From positions 62,001 through 126,000 of the forward strand of contig NZ_VWRQ01000004.1 of NCBI RefSeq assembly GCF_008635795.1: a stretch of 64,000 bases of DNA, read 5' to 3'. A program made the position numbers and the translations under genes. Position 1 is the first letter of the stretch, and each line of letters opens with the position of its first letter. The notes beneath the pieces are model-generated. The model did no database searches, was not told where the DNA came from, and saw only the letters and a list, made by a program, of their open reading frames with translations. This DNA comes from Paenibacillus tepidiphilus. Its GTDB lineage: Bacteria > Bacillota > Bacilli > Paenibacillales > Paenibacillaceae. Below, one piece after another: positions 50,166 to 61,168 of the stretch.

Positions 50166-50630
50166 ATGCATAAGCCCACTACATCACCGGAACTGATGCT
50201 GGACAATCAGCTTTGTTTTACGATATACGCCTGTTCCCGCGAGTTCACCAAGCTTTACCAGCCCCATCTGGACAAGATTGGTCTGACCTATTCCCAATAT
50301 CTCGTTATGATGGTGCTTTGGGAAAGACAGGAATGCACCGTCAAAGAGTTGGGCGAGGCTCTGTTCCTGGACTCCGGCACACTTACTCCGCTCCTCAAGC
50401 GTCTGCAGGCGGCAGGTCTGATTTTGCGCGAACGTTCGCAGCAGGATGAACGCAAGGTCCTGATCTCACTCACCGAGAAGGGCTGGGCGCTGCGCAGCGA
50501 GGCTGCCTGCATTCCTGCAAAGATGGCGGAAGGAACGGCTCTGTCCCCTGAAGAGTTCTTCCGTCTGCTGGGAGAGTTCAAGGACCTTCTGGGCCGGGTA
50601 CATGAAGCCAACGCCAATTCCAACAAATAA
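50166..50630 (+). CDS. ohrR: MarR-family peroxide-sensing repressor OhrR
   Basis: The 154-residue product begins with [20 protein letters not shown], with the redox Cys at residue 17 (Cys 15 in Bacillus OhrR), and has the winged helix [20 protein letters not shown] and [17 protein letters not shown]. It represses ohr until its Cys is oxidised. Only one further Cys (IPAK region) is present, fitting a one-Cys or thiol-dependent sensor. The AT-rich 50020-50165 interval has ACAATTTAATTTAC, a weak match to the OhrR operator. Confidence 0.93.
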   Translation: MHKPTTSPELMLDNQLCFTIYACSREFTKLYQPHLDKIGLTYSQYLVMMVLWERQECTVKELGEALFLDSGTLTPLLKRLQAAGLILRERSQQDERKVLISLTEKGWALRSEAACIPAKMAEGTALSPEEFFRLLGEFKDLLGRVHEANANSNK

Positions 50631-50979
50631 AAGATAAAATGAATGTCAATGAAACCGTTCGCGCTACGGCATGAAACTTAGCGAAAAAATGTGTACAAAT
50701 AATGAAAGTTTTTGAGGAAAGCGTTTTTAAATCATGTTACAATATTCTGGGTTTCCCATTCTGTCATATACGTAATATAGATATTGACTCTCTATTACAT
50801 GGCAGATGTCACAGGTGAGAGCAGTGCCGCTGGGTGTTCGCACCGGCGCCTGTGTTCACCTTGATTCCGGGTGTTGTATCATCCACCGGTCTGGACCCGG
50901 CTTTGGACAATCAAAACGGAAAGCGGAAAGGCTTAGGGGAGCCTGCCCCGGCCGCCGCCACATTTAGGAGGCTTCCGGT
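50631..50979 (+). other. Long leader of sucCD
   Basis: No gene is seen here. After a promoter at about 50738 some 230 bases are untranslated, with GC-rich complementary parts (GGTGTTCGCACCGGCGCCTG, GGAGCCTGCCCCGG). The leader may fold but no known riboswitch is recognised. Confidence 0.5.
50716..50743 (+). promoter_or_regulatory. sucCD promoter with cre-like site
   Basis: TACAAT at 50738-50743 preceded by TG (extended -10) forms the -10 box. GGAAAGCGTTTTTA (50716-50729) matches the cre consensus at 12 of 14 positions and would overlap the -35 region, fitting carbon catabolite repression of a TCA-cycle gene. The -35 box is poor. Confidence 0.55.
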
Positions 50980-52137
50980 ATGAATATCCACGAGTATCAG
51001 GGAAAAGAAGTACTTAAGAAGTACGGCGTTGCCGTACCGAACGGCAAAGTAGCTTACACAGTGGAAGAAGCGGTAGAAGCCGCGTCATCTCTGAGCACAC
51101 CGGTTGTGGTTGTAAAGGCGCAGATTCATGCAGGCGGCCGCGGGAAAGCGGGCGGTGTCAAGATTGCAAAGTCGCTGGATGAAGTAAGAGAATACGCGGC
51201 GGAGCTGCTTGGCAAAACGCTGGTGACGCATCAAACGGGGCCTGAAGGCAAGGAAATCAAACGCCTTCTGATTGAGGAAGGCTGTCAGATTGTCAAGGAA
51301 TATTACATTGGCCTGGTGGTAGACCGTGCTTCGGGAAGGGTCGTGATGATGGCCTCCGAGGAAGGCGGTACAGAAATTGAAGAAGTGGCGGCTACGCATC
51401 CGGAGAAGATTTTTAAGGAAGTCATTGATCCGGCTGTGGGGCTGCTGACCTTTCAAGCCCGCAAATTAGCTTATAGCATCGCCATTCCGCCGGAGCTGGT
51501 CAATAAAGCGGTCAAGTTCATGCAAGCGCTGTATTTGGCTTTTGTGGATAAGGATTGCTCTATTGCGGAGATCAATCCGCTTGTTGTGACCGGCGACGGT
51601 AACGTAATGGCACTGGATGCGAAGCTCAATTTCGATTCGAACGCCTTGTTCCGTCACAAGGATATTCAGGCATTGCGCGATCTGGATGAAGAGGATGAGA
51701 AGGAAATCGAAGCCTCCAAGTTCGATCTCAGTTATATCGCGCTGGACGGCAACATTGGCTGTATGGTCAACGGTGCCGGTCTTGCCATGGCTACAATGGA
51801 TATTATTAAATATTATGGCGGCGAACCGGCCAATTTCCTGGATGTCGGCGGCGGTGCCACAACAGAGAAGGTTACGGAAGCTTTCAAAATCATATTGTCC
51901 GATGACAAGGTCAGTGGGATCTTTGTCAATATATTCGGCGGAATCATGCGCTGCGATGTCATTGCCAGCGGTGTAGTTGAAGCTGCGCGGCAGCTCGGCT
52001 TGACCAAGCCGCTCGTGGTCCGTCTGGAAGGCACTAATGTGGCGCTCGGCAAGGAAATTCTGGCCGGCTCAGGGCTGAATATTGTTGCTGCCGACTCCAT
52101 GGCCGACGGTGCCCGCAAAATTGTCGCTTTAGTGTAA
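50980..52137 (+). CDS. sucC: Succinyl-CoA synthetase beta subunit
   Basis: SucC with SucD makes ATP or GTP from succinyl-CoA in the TCA cycle. The 385-residue product has an ATP-grasp domain ([43 protein letters not shown]) and the CoA-ligase half with [20 protein letters not shown] and [19 protein letters not shown] precedes the ATG after a 230-base leader. Confidence 0.97.
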   Translation: MNIHEYQGKEVLKKYGVAVPNGKVAYTVEEAVEAASSLSTPVVVVKAQIHAGGRGKAGGVKIAKSLDEVREYAAELLGKTLVTHQTGPEGKEIKRLLIEEGCQIVKEYYIGLVVDRASGRVVMMASEEGGTEIEEVAATHPEKIFKEVIDPAVGLLTFQARKLAYSIAIPPELVNKAVKFMQALYLAFVDKDCSIAEINPLVVTGDGNVMALDAKLNFDSNALFRHKDIQALRDLDEEDEKEIEASKFDLSYIALDGNIGCMVNGAGLAMATMDIIKYYGGEPANFLDVGGGATTEKVTEAFKIILSDDKVSGIFVNIFGGIMRCDVIASGVVEAARQLGLTKPLVVRLEGTNVALGKEILAGSGLNIVAADSMADGARKIVALV

Positions 52138-52207
52138 TTTGCTGCCGGTACTTTACGGACCAGGCATTCGTATTCGACTACTCTATCAGTGGGGATGTGA
52201 CCAGAAC

Positions 52208-53137
52208 ATGAGCATTCTTGTCAATAAACATACGAAAGTGATTACGCAAGGCATTACCGGAGCGACCGGACTATTCCATACTAAGGGAGCACTTGAATAC
52301 GGTACGCAAATGGTTGGCGGGGTGACTCCTGGCAAAGGTGGAACCTATGCTGACATTACGCTGGAGAACGGCACCCAAGTCAGCCTGCCGGTATTCGACA
52401 CCGTAGTGCAGGCAGTAGCCGCTACCGGAGCAACGGCCAGTGTTATTTATGTTCCACCGGCATTTGCTGCGGATTCCATTATGGAGGCGGTGGATGCCGA
52501 GCTTGATCTCGTCATCTGTATTACCGAGGGCATTCCGGTGCTGGATATGGTCAAGGTGTCCCGTTATATGGAAGGTAAGTCCACCGTACTCATTGGACCT
52601 AACTGTCCGGGTGTCATTACGCCCGGTGAGTGCAAGATCGGGATTATGCCGGGATATATCCATACCCCGGGTTATGTTGGCGTCGTTTCGCGCAGCGGAA
52701 CCTTGACCTATGAAGCCGTGCATCAGCTGACCGAACGCGGCATCGGGCAATCGACGGCTGTGGGCATCGGCGGCGATCCGGTGAAGGGCTCGGAGTTTAT
52801 AGATATTCTGAAGCTCTTTAATGAAGATCCCGGAACCAAAGCGGTTATTATGATCGGTGAAATCGGGGGAACGGCCGAGGAAGAAGCTGCGTTATGGATC
52901 AAAGAGAACATGACAAAGCCTGTTGTCGGATTTATCGGCGGCGTGACGGCGCCTCCAGGCAAGCGTATGGGCCATGCCGGTGCGATTATCTCCGGGGGCA
53001 AAGGTACGGCCAGCGAGAAAATTGCCGTGCTGGAGTCCTGCGGTATCAAGGTGGCGCCTACTCCGGCCGAAATGGGCTCGACGCTGGTCAGTGTTCTGGA
53101 AGAGCGCGGCATATTGAACGCCTTCACTACGCATTAA
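52208..53137 (+). CDS. sucD: Succinyl-CoA synthetase alpha subunit
   Basis: The 309-residue product has the CoA-binding domain ([20 protein letters not shown]), [24 protein letters not shown] motif, and the phospho-His loop [23 protein letters not shown] 52208 matches the family start and lies 70 bases after sucC; the open frame to 52139 is not used. A strong terminator follows. Confidence 0.97.
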   Translation: MSILVNKHTKVITQGITGATGLFHTKGALEYGTQMVGGVTPGKGGTYADITLENGTQVSLPVFDTVVQAVAATGATASVIYVPPAFAADSIMEAVDAELDLVICITEGIPVLDMVKVSRYMEGKSTVLIGPNCPGVITPGECKIGIMPGYIHTPGYVGVVSRSGTLTYEAVHQLTERGIGQSTAVGIGGDPVKGSEFIDILKLFNEDPGTKAVIMIGEIGGTAEEEAALWIKENMTKPVVGFIGGVTAPPGKRMGHAGAIISGGKGTASEKIAVLESCGIKVAPTPAEMGSTLVSVLEERGILNAFTTH

Positions 53138-53181
53138 AGCTATACCTTGTCATCATTGCTGTGTATAATAGCTGTAAAGGT

Positions 53182-53229
53182 AAGCAACCTTTTATTCTCC
53201 GCAGCGGGGATAAAAGGTTGCTTTTTTTT
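53182..53229 (+). terminator. Terminator after sucCD
   Basis: A 17-base stem (53182-53200 with 53206-53222) is followed by eight T. Confidence 0.93.
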
Positions 53230-53281
53230 GTGCCAAATAAGGAAGGCATTCCTTCCGTTCAAATGAGGGAGTAGAGTATAT

Positions 53282-54400
53282 ATGGATAAGCGCGAATTGC
53301 TGTTTGGGTTGCATGAGATTGCCGGTATCGGCTGGAAAAGTATCGACAAAATCTGCCGTTCAGGTTATTTGTCAGAGGAGGGGCTTTCCTGCCGGGAAGA
53401 GGAATGGCGCGGTATTGGATTATCGGTTGCAGTTGCGCAGCGACTGGCCGGGATGAACATCCTGGAGTGGATCAAAGAGCGCCGCCTTTTAATAGAAGAA
53501 AGAGGTCTGGAGATGGTCACCGTGTTCGACGGGAATTACCCGGCGCAACTGAAAGAAACAGCCCAGCCGCCTTGGGTGCTGTACTATAAAGGCGATATCG
53601 GACTGACCGGGAGACCGGTTGTCGCCATGGTCGGGACCCGTGTACCAACAGCGTATGGCCGTAAAGTCGGTGAAATGCTGGCTGAGGAGCTAAGCCGCGG
53701 CGGAGTGACTGTTGCCAGCGGACTGGCACGGGGGATTGACAGTGTCTGCCACGAAGCGGCATTGCGCGGAGAAGGCAGCACAATCGCAGTGATGGCGACA
53801 GGATTTGACAAAATTTACCCTCCGGATAACCGGGAGCTGGAACGCGATATTAGCCGCAGAGGACTGGTCTTGAGCGAGTATCCCTTAGGAACACCGAGCC
53901 ATCCCGGCTTGTTTCCGCAGCGGAACCGGATTATCGCCGGCTTGGCCTTGGGTACGGTAGTGGTGGAAGCGGACAGCCGCAGCGGTTCGCTCATCACGGC
54001 AGATGCCGCCCTGGAAGCAGGCAGGGATGTATTTGCTGTGCCGGGACCGCTGACTTCGCCCAAGAGCAGAGGTGCCCTGGAGCTGATTAAGCAGGGGGCG
54101 AAGCTGGTAACCTGCGCCGGCGATATCCTTGAAGAATATGCCCATCTTTTGCCGCTGACTGCTGTGGACAGAGAATCCGGACACGGTCCGGCAGCCGGGC
54201 AACGGGCAGGACTTGATGAAAAGAAATTGACAAACGATGAGCAACAACTATACCATATACTGCAGCAAGGGCCATTCACCCTGGATGAGCTGCTGGGGCG
54301 CTCAGGATGGCATTTTGGACATTTGCATTCAGTTCTGTTATCGTTAATCATACAAAAAGCGGTAGCGCAATTACCGGGTGCAATCTATAAGGTAATTTAA
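53282..54400 (+). CDS. dprA: DNA-processing protein DprA
   Basis: DprA loads RecA on incoming single-stranded DNA in transformation. The 372-residue product has a helix-hairpin start (LHEIAGIGWKSIDKICRSGY), the Rossmann core with MVGTRVPTAYGRKVGEMLAE, SGLARGIDSVCHEAALRGEG and LFPQRNRIIAGLALGTVVVE, and a winged-helix end (about 310-372). It sits before topA as in Bacillus. Confidence 0.95.
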   Translation: MDKRELLFGLHEIAGIGWKSIDKICRSGYLSEEGLSCREEEWRGIGLSVAVAQRLAGMNILEWIKERRLLIEERGLEMVTVFDGNYPAQLKETAQPPWVLYYKGDIGLTGRPVVAMVGTRVPTAYGRKVGEMLAEELSRGGVTVASGLARGIDSVCHEAALRGEGSTIAVMATGFDKIYPPDNRELERDISRRGLVLSEYPLGTPSHPGLFPQRNRIIAGLALGTVVVEADSRSGSLITADAALEAGRDVFAVPGPLTSPKSRGALELIKQGAKLVTCAGDILEEYAHLLPLTAVDRESGHGPAAGQRAGLDEKKLTNDEQQLYHILQQGPFTLDELLGRSGWHFGHLHSVLLSLIIQKAVAQLPGAIYKVI

Positions 54401-54569
54401 TATAGAAGGCGAGTTAAGTGCGTGTTTTACGGGTAAGATTTAATCCGGATTACTCTGAAGACAATGAACGTTCAGGGGCCCCGCATGCCCATGGACGCCC
54501 TGAAATTAGACTGCACTTTGCGGGATTCTATCGAGTATCAAGCTTATTTACGATTTAGGAGGAGAGCCT

Positions 54570-56666
54570 ATGGCAGATGCATTGGTTATTGTCGAATCGC
54601 CGGCCAAAGCGAAGACGATTGGCAAATATTTAGGCAGTAAATATATTGTAAAAGCATCAATGGGGCATATCAGAGATTTGCCGAAGAGTCAAATAGGGGT
54701 TGAAGTCGAGAACCAGTTCAGCCCAAAATATATAACAATCCGCGGCAAGGGTTCGATTCTGAAGGAACTTAAGGACGCCAGTAAAAAAGTCAAAAAAGTA
54801 TATCTGGCGGCTGACCCGGACCGCGAAGGGGAAGCCATTGCCTGGCATCTGGCGCATGCGCTGGAGCTGGACAATACGCAGGAATGCCGGGTGGTCTTTA
54901 ATGAGATCACCAAGCAGGCCGTCAAGGATGCATTCAAGACGCCGCGCAAAATCAATATGGATCTGGTGAACGCACAGCAGGCCCGGCGTATCCTGGACCG
55001 GCTGGTGGGCTATAAGATCAGCCCACTATTATGGAAGAAAGTCAAAAAAGGACTCTCTGCCGGACGCGTACAGTCAGTAGCAGTCAAGATTATTATGGAC
55101 CGGGAAAACGAAATTTCCGCGTTTGTTCCAACGGAATACTGGAGCATTACAGCGAAGCTTGGAATCCGCGATTCTGTCTTTGAAGCCAAGTTCCATAAGC
55201 TGAACGGCGAGAAAAAGGAGCTGGGCCAGGAAAGCGATGTTCAGGAAGTGCTGAAAGCGATCCAAAATGCGGACTTCACTGTCAGTGAAGTCAAAGAAAA
55301 GGAACGCCAGCGTCATCCTTCCGCACCGTTTACGACAAGCTCGCTCCAGCAGGAAGCGGCACGTAAGCTGGGCTTCCGGGCGGCCAAGACCATGTCCGTG
55401 GCACAGCAGCTCTATGAAGGGGTGGAGCTGGGCAAGGAAGGGACAGTCGGCCTTATTACTTATATGCGTACTGACTCCACCCGATTGTCTGTGACGGCCC
55501 AGGATGAAGCCCGCGAGCTGATTACCTCTAAATACGGTGCGCCATTCGTGCCGGAGACGCCGCGCAATTATTCCAAGAAAGCAGCCGGGGCCCAGGATGC
55601 CCATGAGGCGATTCGCCCTACTTCGGCGCAGCGCGAGCCGGAAATGATCAAGGAATTCATGAGCCGCGACCAGTTCCGGTTGTATAAGCTGATTTGGGAG
55701 CGTTTTGTTTCCAGCCAGATGGCTTCGGCTGTTCTGGATACTCTGTCGGTCGATATTGCTGCAGGCACAGCTGTATTCCGGGCTGTGGGCTCCAAGATAT
55801 CCTTCCCTGGTTTCATGAAGGTGTATGTGGAAGGCAATGACGACGGGACTACCGATGAAGAGAAGTTTCTGCCGCCGCTGCAGAAGGGAGATGTCCTGGA
55901 CAATAAGGAAATCGAGCCTAAGCAGCATTTCACCCAGCCGCCACCAAGGTATACGGAAGCCCGTCTGGTGAAGACACTGGAGGAGCTCGGCATCGGCCGG
56001 CCAAGCACCTATGCTCCGACACTGGAAACGATTCAGAAGCGCGGCTATGTGGCGATTGAAGAAAAGAAATTTATGCCGACAGAGCTGGGCGAGCTCATTA
56101 TCGAGCAAATGGAGCAATTCTTCCCGGAAATTCTGGATGTGGAATTCACGGCACATATGGAAGGCGACCTTGACCATGTCGAAGAAGGGGAAGAGGATTG
56201 GGTGAAGGTACTTGCCGAATTCTATGAATCCTTCGAGAAGCGGCTGGTGGTTGCCGAGGAAGAAATGAAGGAAATCGAGATTGAAGACGAGGTTTCAGAC
56301 GAGAATTGCGAGAAATGCGGCAAGCCGATGGTCTATAAGCTGGGCAGATTTGGTAAATTTCTGGCCTGCTCCGGTTTCCCGGATTGCCGGAACACCAAGC
56401 CGATCGTGAAGGATATCGGTGTGGAATGCCCGAAATGCCATGAAGGCAAAGTCGTAGAGCGACGCAGTAAGAAGGGCCGCGTATTCTATGGCTGCGACCA
56501 GTATCCGGGCTGCGATTTTGTCTCCTGGGACCGGCCTTCGGCCAAGCCTTGTCCTGTATGCGGCTCCTGGATGATCGAGAAGCGCAACAAGCAGGGAGCG
56601 AAGCTGCAATGTACGGCCTGTGATCATTCGGAGGAAGTGGCAGACAACGAAGAACTGGCAGAATAA
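54570..56666 (+). CDS. topA: DNA topoisomerase I
   Basis: TopA relaxes negative supercoils. The 698-residue product has a TOPRIM domain ([35 protein letters not shown]), the active Tyr in [14 protein letters not shown], and three C-terminal C4 zinc modules (CEKCGKP...CSGFPDC, CPKCHEG...CDQYPGC, CPVCGSW...CTAC). AGGAGGAG precedes the ATG. trmFO starts 21 bases after it. Confidence 0.97.
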   Translation: MADALVIVESPAKAKTIGKYLGSKYIVKASMGHIRDLPKSQIGVEVENQFSPKYITIRGKGSILKELKDASKKVKKVYLAADPDREGEAIAWHLAHALELDNTQECRVVFNEITKQAVKDAFKTPRKINMDLVNAQQARRILDRLVGYKISPLLWKKVKKGLSAGRVQSVAVKIIMDRENEISAFVPTEYWSITAKLGIRDSVFEAKFHKLNGEKKELGQESDVQEVLKAIQNADFTVSEVKEKERQRHPSAPFTTSSLQQEAARKLGFRAAKTMSVAQQLYEGVELGKEGTVGLITYMRTDSTRLSVTAQDEARELITSKYGAPFVPETPRNYSKKAAGAQDAHEAIRPTSAQREPEMIKEFMSRDQFRLYKLIWERFVSSQMASAVLDTLSVDIAAGTAVFRAVGSKISFPGFMKVYVEGNDDGTTDEEKFLPPLQKGDVLDNKEIEPKQHFTQPPPRYTEARLVKTLEELGIGRPSTYAPTLETIQKRGYVAIEEKKFMPTELGELIIEQMEQFFPEILDVEFTAHMEGDLDHVEEGEEDWVKVLAEFYESFEKRLVVAEEEMKEIEIEDEVSDENCEKCGKPMVYKLGRFGKFLACSGFPDCRNTKPIVKDIGVECPKCHEGKVVERRSKKGRVFYGCDQYPGCDFVSWDRPSAKPCPVCGSWMIEKRNKQGAKLQCTACDHSEEVADNEELAE

Positions 56667-56687
56667 GTCCTACAGGAGGAACGGAAA

Positions 56688-58058
56688 GTGACAGAATCAG
56701 CAAAAGTAACAGTGATCGGCGCAGGACTTGCGGGCAGCGAAGCTGCTTGGCAAATTGCCTCGCAGGGAGTGCCGGTCCGTTTATATGAGATGCGCCCGGC
56801 GGTGAAGACGCCGGCGCATCATACCGATCAATTCGCCGAGCTGGTCTGCAGCAATTCGCTGCGGGCCAATGGCCTTGGCAATGCGGTAGGGGTGCTTAAG
56901 GAAGAAATGCGCCGGCTGAACTCATTGGTGCTCGGCGCAGCCGACCGCCATGCAGTGCCGGCTGGCGGCGCGCTTGCCGTTGACCGTGACGGCTTCTCGG
57001 GCGAAATTACCAGAACGCTGCACGAACATCCTTTGGTGGAAGTCATAAATGAAGAACTGACGCATATACCGGAGGAAGGGATTGTTGTCATCGCTACCGG
57101 TCCCTTGACCTCACCGGCGTTATCTTCCGAAATCAAAGGACTGCTGGGCGAAGAGTATTTCTACTTCTATGATGCTGCCGCACCTATTGTCGAGAAGGAC
57201 AGCATTGACATGAACAAGGTCTATCTGGCTTCGCGTTACGACAAGGGAGAAGCCGCCTACCTTAACTGTCCGATGACGGAAGCGGAATTCGATGTCTTCT
57301 ATGATGCGCTGATCTCCGCGGAAACGGCAGCCCTCAAGGATTTTGAGAAGGAGATTTATTTCGAAGGCTGTATGCCGATTGAAATCATGATGAAGCGCGG
57401 GAAGCAGACCGCTCTGTTCGGACCCATGAAGCCTGTGGGCCTGGTTAATCCCCACACCGGCAAGCTGCCTTACGCGGTTGTGCAATTACGTCAGGATAAC
57501 GCGGCAGGTACGCTCTACAATCTGGTCGGCTTCCAGACGCATCTGAAATGGGGCGAGCAGAAACGAGTCTTCTCTCTGATCCCCGGACTTGAGAATGCCG
57601 AATATGTGCGTTATGGCGTCATGCACCGCAACACATTCATTAACTCTCCGAAGCTGCTCCATCCTACCTATCAGATGAAGGGACGGGAACGGCTGTTTTT
57701 TGCCGGCCAGATGACCGGAGTTGAGGGCTATGTGGAATCGGCTGCCTCCGGACTTATTGCCGGAATCAATGCGGCCCGGGCGGCGCTTGGCCAAGAATGC
57801 CTGATCTTCCCGGACGACAGCGTGCTGGGCAGTATGCCAGCCTACATCACATCGGCCGATCCGGCACATTTCCAGCCGATGAACGCCAACTTCGGCCTGC
57901 TGCCGAAGCCGGAGAAGAAGATCCGCAGCAAGAAAGAGAAGAATGAAATGCTTGCTTACCGCGCGCTTGACAGCCTGGCGGCATTCGCCAAAGAGCAGAA
58001 GCTGCCTTATACAGAGCCGGAGGCAGAACCGGTGGCTTCAGAGACAGAATCGCAGTAA
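56688..58058 (+). CDS. trmFO: tRNA (uracil54-C5)-methyltransferase TrmFO
   Basis: This folate- and FAD-dependent enzyme makes m5U54 in tRNA. The 456-residue product has the FAD motif [16 protein letters not shown], the conserved [20 protein letters not shown] with its Cys, and [20 protein letters not shown]. The start is GTG after AGGAGG. In Bacillus subtilis codV (xerC) follows; here it does not. Confidence 0.96.
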   Translation: MTESAKVTVIGAGLAGSEAAWQIASQGVPVRLYEMRPAVKTPAHHTDQFAELVCSNSLRANGLGNAVGVLKEEMRRLNSLVLGAADRHAVPAGGALAVDRDGFSGEITRTLHEHPLVEVINEELTHIPEEGIVVIATGPLTSPALSSEIKGLLGEEYFYFYDAAAPIVEKDSIDMNKVYLASRYDKGEAAYLNCPMTEAEFDVFYDALISAETAALKDFEKEIYFEGCMPIEIMMKRGKQTALFGPMKPVGLVNPHTGKLPYAVVQLRQDNAAGTLYNLVGFQTHLKWGEQKRVFSLIPGLENAEYVRYGVMHRNTFINSPKLLHPTYQMKGRERLFFAGQMTGVEGYVESAASGLIAGINAARAALGQECLIFPDDSVLGSMPAYITSADPAHFQPMNANFGLLPKPEKKIRSKKEKNEMLAYRALDSLAAFAKEQKLPYTEPEAEPVASETESQ

Positions 58059-58064
58059 GAGGCG

Positions 58065-58376
58065 CGCTTCGAAGCCAGTTTTGCTCGAAGATAGGTTCAA
58101 GGATGTAACGCTCACAAAACTTAGCGTATGCTTACGAAGTCAGTTTGTACGAAGAGCATTCAAGGTAGTATTCCCATACAAATAAGCGTATGCTTCCGAA
58201 GCCAGTTTTGCTCGAAGATAGTTTCACGGATGTAACGCTCACAAAACTAGAGTATGCTTACGAAGTCAGTTTGTACGAAGAGCATTCAAGGTAGTATTCC
58301 CATACAAATAAGCGTATGCTTCCGAAGCCAGTTTTGCTCGAAGATAGTTTCACGGATGTAACGCTCACAAAACTTT
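58065..58376. repeat. 126/127-base direct repeat with five half-units between trmFO and hslV
   Basis: GAAGCCAGTTTTG occurs at 58071, 58198 and 58324. Each unit has a half with stem AGTTTTG...CAAAACT and a half with stem AGTTTGTA...ATACAAAT, joined by GCGTATGCTTACGAAG, so the order is A-B-A-B-A. The last half ends directly at the hslV ribosome site. No protein is encoded. The gene xerC, usual here in Bacillus, is missing. Confidence 0.9.
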
Positions 58377-58392
58377 TAGGAGGTTGCATATC

Positions 58393-58944
58393 ATGTTGCC
58401 CAGCTTTCACGCAACCACAATCTGTGCTGTAAGACATAACGGCCAGGCGGCAATCGCCGGGGACGGCCAGGTGACGTTCGGCGAGAGCGTGATTATGAAA
58501 ACCACGGCCAAGAAGGTGCGCCGGCTTTACCGGGGTCAGGTCATCGCCGGGTTTGCAGGCTCCGTAGCCGATGCCATCACGCTGTTTGAGATGTTTGAAG
58601 GGAAGCTTGAGGAGCATCACGGCAACCTGCAGCGCGCTGCAGTCGAACTGGCCAAGGACTGGCGCCAGGACCGCGTCCTCCGGAAGCTGGAGGCGCTCAT
58701 GATCGTTGTGAACCGGGAAGGCATGCTGCTGATCTCGGGCAACGGGGAAATTATCGAGCCGGATGATGATGTGCTTGCGATCGGTTCCGGGGGCAATTTC
58801 GCGTTGGCGGCCGGTCGGGCGCTCAAACGCCATTCACCCGGTATGTCTGCACAGGAGATCGCCAGAGAAGCGCTGCAGATTGCCTCTGAAATTTGCGTGT
58901 ACACCAATTCCAACATCATTACCGAACAATTGCAGGCCGAATAG
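58393..58944 (+). CDS. hslV: ATP-dependent protease peptidase subunit HslV (ClpQ)
   Basis: HslV is the peptidase of the HslUV protease. The 183-residue product reads [20 protein letters not shown] with [40 protein letters not shown] and [17 protein letters not shown]. subtilis ClpQ starts MSSFHATT and uses the Ser after the removed Met as nucleophile. Here ATG 58393 is nine bases after AGGAGG but gives MLPS; the next codon TTG 58396 would give MPSFHATT. Which residue acts as nucleophile is not clear. Confidence 0.93.
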   Translation: MLPSFHATTICAVRHNGQAAIAGDGQVTFGESVIMKTTAKKVRRLYRGQVIAGFAGSVADAITLFEMFEGKLEEHHGNLQRAAVELAKDWRQDRVLRKLEALMIVVNREGMLLISGNGEIIEPDDDVLAIGSGGNFALAAGRALKRHSPGMSAQEIAREALQIASEICVYTNSNIITEQLQAE

Positions 58945-58973
58945 GCCCGCAAGAACCAGAGGAGGAAGTCACG

Positions 58974-60377
58974 ATGCCGAATCAAGCGTTTACGCCGCGC
59001 CAAATTGTCACCGAGCTGGACAAATACATCGTCGGGCAAAAGCAAGCTAAAAAATCGGTAGCCGTCGCTTTACGGAACCGTTACCGGCGCAGTCTGCTAA
59101 GCGAAGAGCTGCGGGATGAAGTGGTTCCCAAAAACATTCTGATGATTGGACCTACCGGCGTGGGCAAGACGGAAATCGCCCGCCGCCTGGCCAAGCTGGT
59201 TAATGCGCCTTTTGTTAAAGTGGAGGCGACAAAGTTTACCGAGGTGGGCTATGTCGGGCGGGATGTGGAGTCCATGGTTCGTGATCTGGTGGAAACGGCC
59301 ATTCGGATGGTGAAGCTAGAGCGGACGGAGAAGGTCAAAGACCGCGCTGAGGAATTGGCCAATGAGCGTATTGTAGCCTTGCTGGTACCGTCCAATGTCA
59401 AAGCCAAGAACCAGCGCAATCCGTTCGAAATGATTTTTGGCGGAGGCGGAAATGGCGCTTCCGATGACACGAAAGAAGAAGCAGAGGACAGCAGTCTCAG
59501 TGAACGCCGCCGCGGGGTGAAGTTCAAATTGCTGGCCGGACAGCTGGAGGAAGACGTTATCGAAATCGATGTGGAGGATACTGCGCCGAATATGTTCGAT
59601 ATGTTTGCCGGCCAGGGCAATGACCAGATGGGGATGAACATGCAGGAGATGTTCGGCAGCCTGCTGCCCAAGCGGACCAAGAAACGCAAGCTGGCGGTCA
59701 AAGAGGCCCGCAAGGTGCTGATTCAGGATGAAGCGGCTAAGCTGATTGATATGGATGATGTCATCCAGGAATCCGTGGCACGTGCCGAGCAGTCGGGCAT
59801 CATTTTTATCGATGAAATTGATAAGGTCGCAAGTGCGGGGAAAGGCTCCGGCCCCGATGTTTCCCGAGAAGGCGTGCAGCGCGATATTCTGCCGATAGTT
59901 GAGGGTTCGACCGTTATGACCAAATACGGCCCTGTAAAGACCGATTACGTGCTGTTCATCGCTGCAGGGGCCTTCCATATCGCCAAGCCGTCCGATCTGA
60001 TTCCTGAGCTTCAGGGCCGCTTTCCGATTCGCGTAGAACTGAGCAGTTTGACCCTCGAGGACTTTGTGTCCATCTTGACCGAGCCCAAGAATGCATTGAC
60101 CAAGCAGTACATCAATCTGCTCAAAACGGAGAACCTGGAGATCGAGTTCCAGCAGGAGGCGATTCAGGAGATTGCCCGGATTGCCGCGACCGTCAATCAG
60201 AACACCGAAAATATCGGTGCGCGCCGCCTGCATACCATTTTGGAGAAGCTGCTGGAGGATCTGTCGTTTGAGGCTCCGGAGCTCACGCTGGAGACAATGG
60301 TCATTACTCCGGAATATGTCCGCGAGAAGCTGGCCGATATCGCACAGGACCGCGATTTAAGTCAATATATTCTTTAA
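58974..60377 (+). CDS. hslU: HslUV protease ATPase subunit HslU (ClpY)
   Basis: The AAA+ unfoldase feeds substrates to HslV. The 467-residue product has [20 protein letters not shown], Walker [17 protein letters not shown], Walker [13 protein letters not shown], the variable I domain (about 110-240) and the C-terminal DRDLSQYIL tail that docks in HslV. GAGGAAG precedes ATG 58974. codY, which follows clpY in Bacillus, is not present. Confidence 0.97.
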   Translation: MPNQAFTPRQIVTELDKYIVGQKQAKKSVAVALRNRYRRSLLSEELRDEVVPKNILMIGPTGVGKTEIARRLAKLVNAPFVKVEATKFTEVGYVGRDVESMVRDLVETAIRMVKLERTEKVKDRAEELANERIVALLVPSNVKAKNQRNPFEMIFGGGGNGASDDTKEEAEDSSLSERRRGVKFKLLAGQLEEDVIEIDVEDTAPNMFDMFAGQGNDQMGMNMQEMFGSLLPKRTKKRKLAVKEARKVLIQDEAAKLIDMDDVIQESVARAEQSGIIFIDEIDKVASAGKGSGPDVSREGVQRDILPIVEGSTVMTKYGPVKTDYVLFIAAGAFHIAKPSDLIPELQGRFPIRVELSSLTLEDFVSILTEPKNALTKQYINLLKTENLEIEFQQEAIQEIARIAATVNQNTENIGARRLHTILEKLLEDLSFEAPELTLETMVITPEYVREKLADIAQDRDLSQYIL

Positions 60378-60757
60378 ACTGACAAAGCAGCAATATTAAC
60401 GAAAAATAGGCATTTGGATATAGTGACAGAACAGTCAATCTTTAAATATGTGTAAGCAATGCTAAATGTAGTGGAATATTAGCGATAAATGGGATTGAAT
60501 TAACTATAAATTTGCCGTTTTATGTAGTGAGCCCTGTCTTTTCTGAAAAGATAGGGCTTATTTCTTATTGTAATAATATACAAATTCTAAGAGAATCAAT
60601 GTATATGAGCGTCACTATTTTCATTCGACATCGACACCTTTCGACTTACGGTGAAAGGATAGGAAGAATTTTAGCTTTTTTTGTCGAATCAAGAAGGAAT
60701 TCGTAAGAAGATGTGGAATTCTTTTCATTGCGAAAAGGATTGGAGAGGAGAGTTTCC
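60378..60757. other. Gene-free stretch between hslU and flgB
   Basis: No gene of more than 64 codons fits here, and no codY-like sequence is seen. It has the hslVU terminator and an AT-rich region that must hold the flagellar operon promoter, with no clear sigma-A or sigma-D box pair; the inverted motif CCTTTCGACTTACGGTGAAAGG-like region near 60635 (CCTTTC/GAAAGG arms) is notable. Confidence 0.55.
60530..60567 (+). terminator. Terminator of the hslVU operon
   Basis: AGCCCTGTCTTTT (60530-60542) pairs with AAAAGATAGGGCT (60546-60558) across a three-base loop, followed by TATTTCTTATT. Confidence 0.82.
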
Positions 60758-61165
60758 ATGGGATTGCTGAACAGTGTCAGTTTTCAAAGATTGCAGGCCG
60801 GTCTGGATGCCGCCAATATACGACAAAACGTGCTGGCCAACAATGTGGCAAATGCCGATACACCGAATTTCAAACGTTCGGATGTAGCTTTTGAAAGCTT
60901 GTTGAGACAGCAAGAAAGCGGAATCCAGGCATCACTGGACGCGAAAGTGACGGATTCCCGTCATTTCAAATTCGGAACAGGTACTTCTCTGCCGGGTCCT
61001 GCCGTATCCATGGACGCAACCACTTCCATGAACAACAACGGCAACAACGTGGATATGGACCGCGAGATGGCGCTCAGCGCCGAGAATCAGCTCCGGTATA
61101 ATTCATATGTCCAGCAGATCAACAGTCAGATCACAATGATGCGAACCGTAATTGAAGGGAGGTAG
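60758..61165 (+). CDS. flgB: Flagellar basal-body rod protein FlgB
   Basis: FlgB forms the proximal rod. The 135-residue product has the rod N-terminal motif LDAANIRQNVLANNVANADT then PNFKRSDVAFE, and a C-terminal helix (MALSAENQLRYNSYVQQINS). GGAGAGGAG precedes ATG 60758; the frame open to 60713 is not used. First gene of the flagellar operon. Confidence 0.96.
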   Translation: MGLLNSVSFQRLQAGLDAANIRQNVLANNVANADTPNFKRSDVAFESLLRQQESGIQASLDAKVTDSRHFKFGTGTSLPGPAVSMDATTSMNNNGNNVDMDREMALSAENQLRYNSYVQQINSQITMMRTVIEGR

Positions 61166-61168
61166 TAA

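Noticed and set aside
50744..50979. T-box or known riboswitch in the sucC leader
   Set aside because: No T-box sequence, specifier loop or other riboswitch core was found.
58065..58376. Remnant of xerC in the repeat region
   Set aside because: No frame of useful length and no recombinase motif; the sequence is explained by repeats alone.
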